Assembly: GCA_009774055.1 (NCBI GenBank)
Contig: VSNB01000132.1
Location: 1 to 8,954, forward strand
Reading direction: 5' to 3'
DNA length: 8,954 nt
DNA from: Clostridiales bacterium
Lineage (GTDB): Bacteria > Bacillota > Clostridia > Oscillospirales > Oscillospiraceae
Shown here: piece by piece, positions 1 through 4,940 of the stretch
How positions within the stretch are numbered: position 1 is the first letter of the stretch
Layout of the letters: every line of letters starts with the position of its first letter
Translations under genes and position numbers: made by a program
Notes under the pieces: generated by a model
Seen by the model: the letters and a program-made list of their open reading frames with translations, nothing else
What the model was told of the DNA's origin: nothing
Databases searched by the model: none

Positions 1-960
1 ACCTACCACCTCCACCTCCGGCCGGGGGATGACGTGGTGAAGGCTCTGGGCGGGCTCCACAAAATGATGGACTGGACCGGTCCAATTCTGATGGATTACG
101 GCGGCTTCCAGGTGTTCTCATTGGCGGGACTGCGGAAGATCACCGAGGAGGGCGTCGCCTTCGCCTCCCACATCGACGGGCGGCGGATCTTTATGGGGCC
201 GGAGGAGTCCATGCAGATCCAGTCCCACCTGGGCAGCGACATCGCCATGGCCTTCGATGAGTGCGTGGAGAACCCTGCACCCTACGGCTACGTCAAACAG
301 TCCTGCGAGCGCACGGTCCGCTGGCTCCGGCGGTGCAAGAAGGAGCATGACCGCCTCAACGCCCTGCCGGACTGCGTGAATCCCCGGCAGATGCTTTTCG
401 GCATCAATCAGGGGGGGACCTATGAGGATCTGCGGGTCTGGAGCATGCAGGAGAGCGCCAAGGTAGACTGCGACGGCTACGGCATTGGCGGTCTGGCGGT
501 GGGGGAGGAGACGGGGGTCATGTACCGCATCCTGGATGTGACTCTGCCCCATGCGCCGGAGGACAAGCCCCGATACCTTATGGGCGTGGGAACGCCCTCC
601 AATATTGTGGAGGCGGTCTGGCGGGGCATCGACTTCTTCGACTGCGTCATGCCCGCCCGGAACGCCCGCCATGGGAAGCTATTCACCTGGAGCGGCAGTC
701 TGAATATCAAGAACGAGAAGTATAAGCTGGACGAGCGGCCTATCGAGCCCGGCTGCGGCTGCCCGGTCTGCCAGAGCTTCTCGCGGGCGTACCTCCGCCA
801 TCTTTTCAAGGCGGAGGAGATGCTGGCCATGCGTTTGGCAGTGATGCATAATCTCTGGTTCTACAACACCCTTATGGAGCGCATCCGGGATGCCCTGGAC
901 GCAGGAGAATATGATGCTTTCCGGGCGGAGTACAGCGTCCGGTTGGGGGAGCGTGTGTGA
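1..960 (+). CDS. tgt: Queuine/preQ1 tRNA-ribosyltransferase Tgt, 5' end cut by the window edge
   Basis: The enzyme swaps guanine-34 of tRNAs with GUN anticodons for preQ1 (bacteria) during queuosine synthesis in the cytoplasm. The frame is open from base 1 and begins TYHLHLRPG, the conserved block that lies about 55 residues into the E. coli enzyme, so the true start is outside the window; the GTG at 34 is internal. Counting residues from base 1, the active-site loop is MDYGGFQVFSL (31-41), the second aspartate is in FDEC (Asp86), the base-recognition segments are FGINQGG and GGLAVGE, and the nucleophile is Asp214 in FDCVMPARNARHG. The zinc site is Cys252, Cys254, Cys257 and His283 in the CGCPVCQ...MHN arrangement. 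The C-terminus is full length. One oddity is Tyr33, where E. coli and Zymomonas have Ser next to the catalytic-pocket Asp. The family assignment is secure. Confidence 0.96.
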   Translation, partial: TYHLHLRPGDDVVKALGGLHKMMDWTGPILMDYGGFQVFSLAGLRKITEEGVAFASHIDGRRIFMGPEESMQIQSHLGSDIAMAFDECVENPAPYGYVKQSCERTVRWLRRCKKEHDRLNALPDCVNPRQMLFGINQGGTYEDLRVWSMQESAKVDCDGYGIGGLAVGEETGVMYRILDVTLPHAPEDKPRYLMGVGTPSNIVEAVWRGIDFFDCVMPARNARHGKLFTWSGSLNIKNEKYKLDERPIEPGCGCPVCQSFSRAYLRHLFKAEEMLAMRLAVMHNLWFYNTLMERIRDALDAGEYDAFRAEYSVRLGERV

Positions 961-968
961 TGAAGGAA

Positions 969-996
969 GGGCGGCCGCGTTTTTATGCGGCCGCCC
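969..996 (+). terminator. Strong hairpin after tgt, probable terminator
   Basis: Ten perfect GC-rich base pairs (GGGCGGCCGC at 969-978 with GCGGCCGCCC at 987-996) enclose an 8-base loop, starting 8 bases after the tgt stop. The T run sits in the loop rather than after the stem, and the bases that follow (TCTCGG) form a poor U tract. It may act as an imperfect intrinsic or Rho-assisted terminator, or protect the mRNA 3' end. It also lies between tgt and the convergent pseudogene, so it may serve both strands. Confidence 0.6.
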
Positions 997-1017
997 TCTC
1001 GGTTGAATATGCGGAAA

Positions 1018-1707
1018 CTATCCCCGCATCTGACGGATGATAAGAGCCGCGTTTTCCGCCGCTGGCTTTGTCCCGTCTACTCGTATGACAGGACAGCTTA
1101 AGGATGAAATCCATTCTTCCACCGTATTCTCCGCCCTGGATGCGGCAAAAGCGAAAAAGTCCTGTTCCCTCTCATACAGATCTCCTCCCGGCAGCATCCT
1201 GCTTCCGAATTTTGATAGGAGCGGTTTTTCACGCGCTGCAGCCGCAGTTCCCTCGGGACATGAATCAAAACGGCGTACCGGAAAAGGGATAGAGCGCGTC
1301 TCCGTAGTCGCCTTTGACAGCGGCAAAAACAAAGAAGCTGTACCAATAGGCGCCGGCACGTATCTTGACGGAAAATGTTTCGTCTGGCTGCGTCAGAAAC
1401 TCTTGAAATCCGTCAGGATTCCTGCGAGTTTCTTCCTTGCCAGACAAAAAATTTTTTCTCGCCAATCTGCATACCGTCACCTATTGGTACTGCTTCTAAG
1501 TTTTCGTGGGTGCGGAGTTCCTTCCAAAGCAGCTGTTCGACTTCTTCGCGGGTACGGGGAGGCGCATATAAGTAGGCTGGGTCCGTTTTAGGGAAATACA
1601 GGTCTTCCGTTATCCAGAAAATAAACCCCCAACTGTTCCGCAAGCGCTTTTCCCAGTGTACTTTTTCCGGCGCTGTTTAAGCCGCACACAAGTATCCCTG
1701 CCCCCAT
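1018..1707 (-). pseudogene. Decayed P-loop NTPase (shikimate-kinase-like AAA family ATPase)
   Basis: Reading from ATG at 1707, the product starts MGAGILVCGLNSAGKSTLGK, with a Walker A motif GLNSAGKST, and resembles small clostridial P-loop ATPases of unknown substrate. The coding sequence continues only by changing frame. After Asn33 there is one extra G near 1607-1608, then EDLYFPKTDPAYLYAPPRTR to HEN. A 165-bp palindrome then interrupts the gene (1333-1497), and the segment FVFAAVKGDYGDALYP follows. A missing C near 1285-1288 restores LFRYAVLIHVPRELRLQRVK. A missing A in the A run near 1210-1213 restores KFGSRMLPGGDLYEREQDFF and the rest, to TAG at 1018-1020. The insertion also brings an in-frame TGA (1413-1415). 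The RBS GGGAGG lies 4 bases before the ATG and a consensus promoter stands upstream. The base composition is less GC-rich than its neighbours, which is compatible with transfer. The frameshifts fall in short runs and could individually be read errors, but the insertion cannot. Confidence 0.85.
1333..1497. repeat. 165-bp imperfect palindrome inserted in the pseudogene, MITE-like
   Basis: The ends are 18-base inverted repeats with one mismatch: AGAAGCTGTACCAATAGG at 1333-1350 against the complement of 1480-1497. Pairing continues inward almost to the centre near 1415, including GTCTGGC/GCCAGAC, AGAAACTC/GAGTTTCT and GAAATCC/GGATTC, so the whole segment is one long imperfect hairpin. It splits the pseudogene exactly between the HEN and FVFAAVKGDYG segments of the protein family. 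The flanks read AACTT and TTGTT on the minus strand, compatible with a duplication of one or two T; the exact edges are ambiguous. No transposase is encoded, so a non-autonomous element is the best reading. I do not recognise the family. Confidence 0.75.
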
Positions 1708-1736
1708 AGGTCCTCCCTAAACCTGTTTTCGCACTG

Positions 1737-1765
1737 ATTATACCATCGGGAGGATATAGTGTCAA
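1737..1765 (-). promoter_or_regulatory. Consensus sigma-A promoter of the pseudogene
   Basis: On the minus strand TTGACA (1765-1760) and TATAAT (1742-1737) are separated by exactly 17 bases. Both hexamers match the consensus fully. Transcription would begin about 25 bases before the ATG at 1707 and run through the pseudogene and its palindrome toward the tgt 3' end. Confidence 0.85.
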
Positions 1766-1826
1766 CGCAGGAAACGGCGAAATCGCGGGGCTGACAGCGC
1801 GGGGAGAAGGTGCGAAAAATTAGGAC

Positions 1827-1855
1827 TTGCCAAACGATGGAAAATCAGATATAAT
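1827..1855 (+). promoter_or_regulatory. Sigma-A promoter of yajC
   Basis: TTGCCA (1827-1832) and a perfect TATAAT (1850-1855) are 17 bases apart. The start of transcription would lie near 1862, leaving a leader of about 50 bases before yajC. It diverges from the pseudogene promoter about 60 bases away. With tgt closed by a hairpin and an opposing gene in between, yajC needs its own promoter, and this one fits. Confidence 0.85.
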
Positions 1856-1913
1856 AACAAAAGCGTTTACTTTTAAAACGAAGAAATCACGGATGATAAG
1901 GAGAAAAAAGCGT

Positions 1914-2297
1914 ATGCCACTATTCTATACTGGAGCCGAGGGTGCGGTCGGCATGGGTTCCATGCTGCTGCCGCTGATCCTCATGCTGGCGCTGATGTAC
2001 TTTTTGATGATCCGTCCGGAAAGCAAGCGGAAAAAGCAGGCGGAGGAAATGCGCAACAGCTTGAAGAAGGGCGACCAGATCACCACCATCGGCGGCATCA
2101 TGGGCAAAATTGTCCATGTTGGCGAGGATTCCATCGTCATCGAAACCAGCGACGACCGGGTTCGCATGGAGCTGACCAAGTGGGCCGTTTCCACCAATAA
2201 CAGCAATCCTCCCGCTGACAAGAGGGCGAAGAAGGCCAAGGAGGATAAGGAAGAGCCCGCTAAGATTGAGGAAGGCTCCGACAACGAGACAAAATAA
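1914..2297 (+). CDS. yajC: Sec-associated membrane protein YajC
   Basis: YajC is a small single-span membrane protein that associates with SecDF and the SecYEG translocase and modestly aids protein export. The product is 127 residues. It has a short N-terminal segment, one hydrophobic helix at about 15-33, the typical FLMIRPESKRKKQ boundary, then the conserved cytoplasmic domain KKGDQITTIGGIMGKIVHVG (about 51-70) and ELTKWAVS near 86-93. The tail is long, highly charged and rich in Lys/Glu. ATG 1914 was chosen because AAGGAG at 1898-1903 precedes it by 10 bases. The in-frame ATG at 1893 lies upstream of that RBS, and further extension runs into the promoter. Neighbourhood to tgt is the classic arrangement, but here a pseudogene intervenes and secDF does not follow. 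Confidence 0.93.
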   Translation: MPLFYTGAEGAVGMGSMLLPLILMLALMYFLMIRPESKRKKQAEEMRNSLKKGDQITTIGGIMGKIVHVGEDSIVIETSDDRVRMELTKWAVSTNNSNPPADKRAKKAKEDKEEPAKIEEGSDNETK

Positions 2298-2309
2298 AGA
2301 CCTGTATTG

Positions 2310-2366
2310 CACAGCTGCCGGCATAGCCGGATAGGTGGAAAGCCCGGTCCGCGTTCAGCGGCTGTG
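2310..2366 (+). ncRNA. Possible folded RNA element in the gap after yajC
   Basis: CACAGCTGC (2310-2318) can pair with GCGGCTGTG (2358-2366) over nine positions including one G-U pair. This closing stem would enclose a small hairpin, CGGC-ATA-GCCG (2319-2329, with a few alternatives), and a second one, CCGC-GTTCA-GCGG (about 2350-2360), which competes with the closing stem. It stands about 30 bases before the start-sequestering hairpin of the next gene, so it could be part of a regulatory leader. I could not match it to a known riboswitch class, and the fold is hand-made from one sequence. Confidence 0.3.
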
Positions 2367-2395
2367 AATAGAAGGTTTTAGGCCCGTCCCATCGA

Positions 2396-2459
2396 ATAAC
2401 AGGACCTTTCGGCTAATATACTGGTTTATCCAGACAAATTAGCCGGGAGGTCTTGTTAT
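2396..2459 (+). promoter_or_regulatory. 22-bp hairpin that buries the RBS and start codon of the next gene
   Basis: Bases 2396-2417 pair without interruption with 2438-2459. All 22 positions are Watson-Crick except three G-U pairs (2402/2453, 2408/2447, 2409/2446). The 20-base loop contains a smaller CTGG/CCAG stem (2421-2424 with 2430-2433). The descending arm contains the only good RBS, GGGAGG (2445-2450), and the first two bases of the ATG at 2458, so the folded RNA should block initiation. It is not followed by a T run, so it is not a terminator. It could be a translational switch, a site opened by coupled translation or RNA-binding protein, or a small palindromic repeat that happens to have landed here. 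Confidence 0.7.
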
Positions 2460-2892
2460 GTCGAAGGTAGTTATGTCCCTGCCGGAGGGGATGGTAAAAA
2501 ACTGCTTGGTGGGAGGAGGAATTTCGCTGCTCTCCTACGTCCTGCTGCAGATGCTGTGCGCACTGCTGGTGGACCGGGGAGTCCTGGGGTTGGACCAGAT
2601 TTATCCGCTGGTATGCATCACAGCGGCAGCGGCCTCCTTCCTGGGATGCGGGTACAGCGTGCTGAAAGGGAAGGGGACGTCCATGCTGTCGGTGCCGGTG
2701 GTGGTGGTGGTATTTTTGTCCCTGACCTTGGCCGCCGCCCTCGTTACGACGGATGCCGTCCAAATTGAGAACGGCCTGACGGGCCTGGGACTGTCCATGG
2801 CGGCGGGAGGGCTGCTGGCGGCTCTGGTGGGCTATAACCTGCCCAAGGGGAAGCGGGGAAGGACCGGGACCCGCCGGAAAAAGCGGAGATAA
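2458..2892 (+). CDS. Small four-helix membrane protein, TIGR04086-like
   Basis: The 144-residue product is almost wholly hydrophobic, with predicted membrane helices near 17-38, 47-68, 76-96 and 106-126. A strongly basic C-terminal tail (130-144, KGKRGRTGTRRKKRR) should be cytoplasmic. Size, four helices and position just downstream of yajC fit the TIGR04086 family of uncharacterised membrane proteins of Bacillota; that match is from memory of the family layout, not from a search. No catalytic motif is visible. ATG 2458 has GGGAGG 7 bases upstream, but both lie in a long hairpin. ATG at 2473 (residue 6) and at 2491 (residue 12, with GGAGGGG directly before it) are alternative starts. No terminator separates it from yajC, so co-transcription is likely. 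Confidence 0.6.
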   Translation: MSKVVMSLPEGMVKNCLVGGGISLLSYVLLQMLCALLVDRGVLGLDQIYPLVCITAAAASFLGCGYSVLKGKGTSMLSVPVVVVVFLSLTLAAALVTTDAVQIENGLTGLGLSMAAGGLLAALVGYNLPKGKRGRTGTRRKKRR

Positions 2893-2966
2893 GTGAAGCA
2901 TGTCAAGATGTGAAAATAACCAAAAATTAAAAAAATATGGAGAACCGCGCTGCCGGTGGGACGGGA

Positions 2967-3014
2967 GGGCTGATTACAAATCGTAATCAGCCCCTGCCCT
3001 ATATGTAGGGGCTG
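2967..3014 (+). repeat. Two overlapping, mutually exclusive hairpins
   Basis: GGGCTGATTAC (2967-2977) pairs perfectly with GTAATCAGCCC (2983-2993) over 11 bp with a 5-base loop. CAGCCCCT (2988-2995) can instead pair over 8 bp with AGGGGCTG (3007-3014) around an 11-base loop. Because 2988-2993 serves both stems, only one can form at a time. No T run follows either, so classic intrinsic termination is doubtful. The site may still end transcription of the gene at 2458-2892, act as a protein-binding palindrome, or be a dispersed repeat. Confidence 0.6.
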
Positions 3015-3090
3015 CATGTCCGGCATACACAAAATGTTCTGCAGAAAAGGGAAGCTGCGCACAGGGAGAATGGAGCAAAAAGATAGGTTA

Positions 3091-3114
3091 ACATAATATT
3101 GTTTACATAATATT
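3091..3114 (+). repeat. Tandem AT-rich 10-mer pair
   Basis: ACATAATATT occurs at 3091-3100 and again at 3105-3114, a 14-base period, about 45-65 bases upstream of the spoIIM promoter candidate. The spacing is not a full helical turn multiple, and AT-rich sequence repeats easily by chance. It could be an UP-element-like or regulator site. Confidence 0.4.
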
Positions 3115-3156
3115 TTGTCATAATTGACGAAATGGCGCGAAGTTTCTGATTTTCCC

Positions 3157-3185
3157 TTGCGAAAAACTGGCAATTGTTCTATATT
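3157..3185 (+). promoter_or_regulatory. Candidate promoter for spoIIM-xerD
   Basis: TTGCGA (3157-3162) and TATATT (3180-3185) are 17 bases apart and match sigma-A consensus at 4/6 and 5/6. Just downstream, CGTATAAT (3192-3199) resembles the sigma-E minus-10 consensus CATACAAT at 6/8, with GCAATTGT (3170-3177) about 14 bases upstream as a weak minus-35. B. subtilis spoIIM is sigma-E dependent, so either reading is possible; the sequence does not decide. Confidence 0.45.
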
Positions 3186-3312
3186 AGTAGGCGTATAATT
3201 TTGTTTCTCTCCACCGATCCGCATAGGACGGCAGGGAGGGCTGTCCCGGATTTTTCTCCGGCGATTCTAAAACTTGTCCACAGCGCATAGGCTGATGGAG
3301 AGGTGATGGAAG

Positions 3313-3945
3313 ATGCGTGGGCGAATGGTCCTGCGGACGATCCGGCTGGGCGGGTGGGACCCGTCTGTACTGCGTGAGCTGGCGCTGGCGGCACTGTTTT
3401 TGGCGGGAGCCCTGGCGGGGCATCTGCACGCCGGGTCTCGGGGCGAGGAAACCTGGACGGCGCTGGGACGGTATCTGGACGATTACTGCCGCCTGTGTGA
3501 CGCTGGCGGCGCGGAGACAAGCTTGGCCAGCTGCCTGGTGATGTATTTCGGCTATGGTGCGGCCCTGTTTCTGCTGGGGTTCTCGGCGGCTGGGGTGGCG
3601 CTGATTCCGGCGCTGTCCGGCGCCTTCGGCTTTTTTACCATGTATACTGTGTCCTGCTTCGTGCGGTGCTATGGCAGGTCGGGCGCGCTGCTGGCCGCAG
3701 GGGCCCTGCTCGTCCGGCTGGTGTTCACGCTGCCCTGCTTCCTGGCATTGGCGCAGGCGGCGTGGCCGCTGTCCATGGAGCTGTTCACCCTGTCCTTTGG
3801 CCGGGGAAAGCGGTCCATGCCTGTTTTATACGGGAGTCATTATTTTTTGTTGTTTTTTCTGTGTGCTGTGTTTTTGGCCGTCGGCGTGTGCTGTGAGCGG
3901 CTTTTGACACCGGTGCTGTTTCGGGCGGCGCTGGGGTTCATATAG
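3313..3945 (+). CDS. spoIIM: Stage II sporulation protein M-like membrane protein
   Basis: SpoIIM is part of the SpoIIDMP peptidoglycan-degrading complex in the mother cell membrane that drives engulfment of the forespore. The 210-residue product has the family's size and layout: a helix near 20-38, an extracytoplasmic stretch (about 40-72), then helices near 75-98, 100-117, 124-148 and 175-198. The segment around GFSAAGVALIPALSGAFGFF corresponds in position to the conserved core of the DUF95/SpoIIM family. Sequence identity to B. subtilis SpoIIM appears low, so part of the support is context: it lies directly before a xerD gene, as spoIIM lies close to ripX/xerD in Bacillus. ATG 3313 follows GGAGAGG (about 3298-3304) by about 9 bases. 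Six cysteines in 210 residues are more than usual for this family. Confidence 0.68.
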   Translation: MRGRMVLRTIRLGGWDPSVLRELALAALFLAGALAGHLHAGSRGEETWTALGRYLDDYCRLCDAGGAETSLASCLVMYFGYGAALFLLGFSAAGVALIPALSGAFGFFTMYTVSCFVRCYGRSGALLAAGALLVRLVFTLPCFLALAQAAWPLSMELFTLSFGRGKRSMPVLYGSHYFLLFFLCAVFLAVGVCCERLLTPVLFRAALGFI

Positions 3946-3969
3946 GTTTTATGGAAGGAGGGGAGAACT

Positions 3970-4866
3970 GTGGCGGACTATATCAAGGCGTTTGCTGGCT
4001 ATCTGGAGATGGAGCGTAATGCCTCCGGGAACACCATCGCCTCCTATGTCCGGGATGTGACGCAGTTTTCTCAGTATTTGATGGAGACGGAGGGGCTGGA
4101 GCCGCCGCAGGGGGATACGGAGCATATCGAGCGTTATATCATCTATATGATAGGAAAGGGCAAATCCGCCTCCAGTGTGGCCCGCAGCGCAGCCTCTCTG
4201 AAGTCCTATTATGGCTATCTGGTCAATCGGGGCGTGGTCCGCCGGAACCCGGCAAAGGACGCCGCGCCGGTCAAGACGGAGCGGAAGCTGCCGCAGATTC
4301 TGACGGGCAAAGAGGTGGAGCTGTTTCTGGAGCAGCCTCAGTGCGTGGACCCCAAGGGCTATCGGGACCACGCCATGCTGGAGCTCCTGTACGCCACGGG
4401 CATCCGGGTCAGTGAGCTGATCGGGCTGAATGTGGAGGATGTCAGCCTGCCGGGAGCGTTTATACGGTGCGCCGGCCGCGGGAAGGAGCGGATTATTCCG
4501 CTGTATGCCGCGGCTGTGAAGGCGCTGAGCGACTATGTCAAGGATATTCGTCCCCAGCTGGTGTTTGACCCACGGGAAAAGGCGCTGTTTGTCAACATGA
4601 GCGGCGAGCGTATGAGCCGGCAAGGGTTCTGGAAGATCGTGAAATACTATCAGGAGAAGGCGCAGATCAATAAGGACATCACGCCCCACACGCTGCGGCA
4701 CTCCTTCGCGGCCCATCTGTTGGAGAACGGAGCGGATCTGCGCTCCATCCAGGAGATGCTGGGCCATGCGGATATTTCCTCTACGCAGATTTATTCCCAG
4801 ATGGTCAAACAGCAGCTGCAGGATGTTTACCGCAAGGCCCATCCGAGGGCGAACGCAAGAACGTAA
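3970..4866 (+). CDS. xerD: Site-specific tyrosine recombinase XerD
   Basis: XerD, with XerC, resolves chromosome dimers at the dif site at the division septum. The 298-residue product has the normal length. It has an N-terminal core-binding SAM-like domain (about 1-95, with YLEMERNASGNTIASYVRD) and a C-terminal catalytic domain. The catalytic residues are all present: Arg146 (ATGIRVSEL), Lys172 (GRGKERIIPL), His240 and Arg243 (PHTLRHSFAAHLL), His266 (LGHADISSTQ) and the nucleophile Tyr275 (IYSQM). GTG 3970 was chosen for the AAGGAGGGGAG just before it. The gene starts 24 bases after spoIIM with no terminator between, so they are probably co-transcribed. The absence of integrase-type arm-binding domains, and of att sites nearby, argues for a housekeeping Xer rather than a phage integrase. 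XerC versus XerD is decided by context only. Confidence 0.86.
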   Translation: MADYIKAFAGYLEMERNASGNTIASYVRDVTQFSQYLMETEGLEPPQGDTEHIERYIIYMIGKGKSASSVARSAASLKSYYGYLVNRGVVRRNPAKDAAPVKTERKLPQILTGKEVELFLEQPQCVDPKGYRDHAMLELLYATGIRVSELIGLNVEDVSLPGAFIRCAGRGKERIIPLYAAAVKALSDYVKDIRPQLVFDPREKALFVNMSGERMSRQGFWKIVKYYQEKAQINKDITPHTLRHSFAAHLLENGADLRSIQEMLGHADISSTQIYSQMVKQQLQDVYRKAHPRANART

Positions 4867-4874
4867 CACTTTTG

Positions 4875-4901
4875 AAAAAACGTGCCGGAGGCACGTTTTT
4901 T
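4875..4901 (+). terminator. Rho-independent terminator after xerD
   Basis: A6-CGTGCC (4875-4886), loop GGA, then GGCACG-T6 (4890-4901) form a perfect 12-bp stem including the A/T pairs, ending in six T. It starts 9 bases after the xerD stop. The flanking A and T runs would make it work in either direction. It lies 40 bases before the metH start and rules out the longer metH frame that would begin with TTG at 4872. Confidence 0.93.
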
Positions 4902-4940
4902 CTTCTAGTCCGCCTGGAAGCGGCGGAGAAAGGAACGACT

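Larger units (their letters stand above)
2893..3312. other. 420-base gene-free region, AT-richer than its surroundings
   Basis: No open frame here has a credible RBS and codon pattern. It begins with A-rich sequence (about 2915-2940), then two overlapping hairpins (2967-3014), a tandem ACATAATATT pair (3091-3100, 3105-3114), a candidate promoter (3157-3185) and a leader of about 110 bases before spoIIM. The leader has a small CCGGA/TCCGG hairpin near 3247-3262 and two copies of CGCATAGG (3220-3227 and 3284-3291). Transcription of the membrane protein gene upstream probably ends here. Confidence 0.6.

Noticed and set aside
1037..1591. 184-codon plus-strand open frame across the pseudogene
   Set aside because: It is antisense to the recognisable NTPase fragments, runs through the palindrome and has no RBS; the minus-strand reading explains the region.
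1827..1913. Longer yajC beginning at TTG 1827 or ATG 1893
   Set aside because: TTG 1827 is the promoter minus-35 element and ATG 1893 lies before the RBS at 1898-1903.
2896..2916. GTG AAG CAT GTC AAG ATG TGA resembles the MKHIKT start of a SCIFF ribosomal peptide precursor, whose gene is sometimes near yajC
   Set aside because: The frame stops after six codons and no cysteine-rich segment or SCIFF maturase follows in any frame, so chance is more likely than a remnant.
3970..4866. Phage or element integrase with att sites
   Set aside because: The protein has the length and N-terminal domain of Xer recombinases, sits with spoIIM, and no tRNA gene or att-like direct repeat flanks it.
3949..4869. 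306-codon minus-strand frame opposite xerD
   Set aside because: It is the mirror of xerD, whose six catalytic residues are all present on the plus strand.
4872..4940. Upstream extension of metH to a TTG at 4872
   Set aside because: The extension would translate a perfect intrinsic terminator and lacks an RBS; ATG 4941 starts at the family's normal N-terminus with AAAGGA before it.
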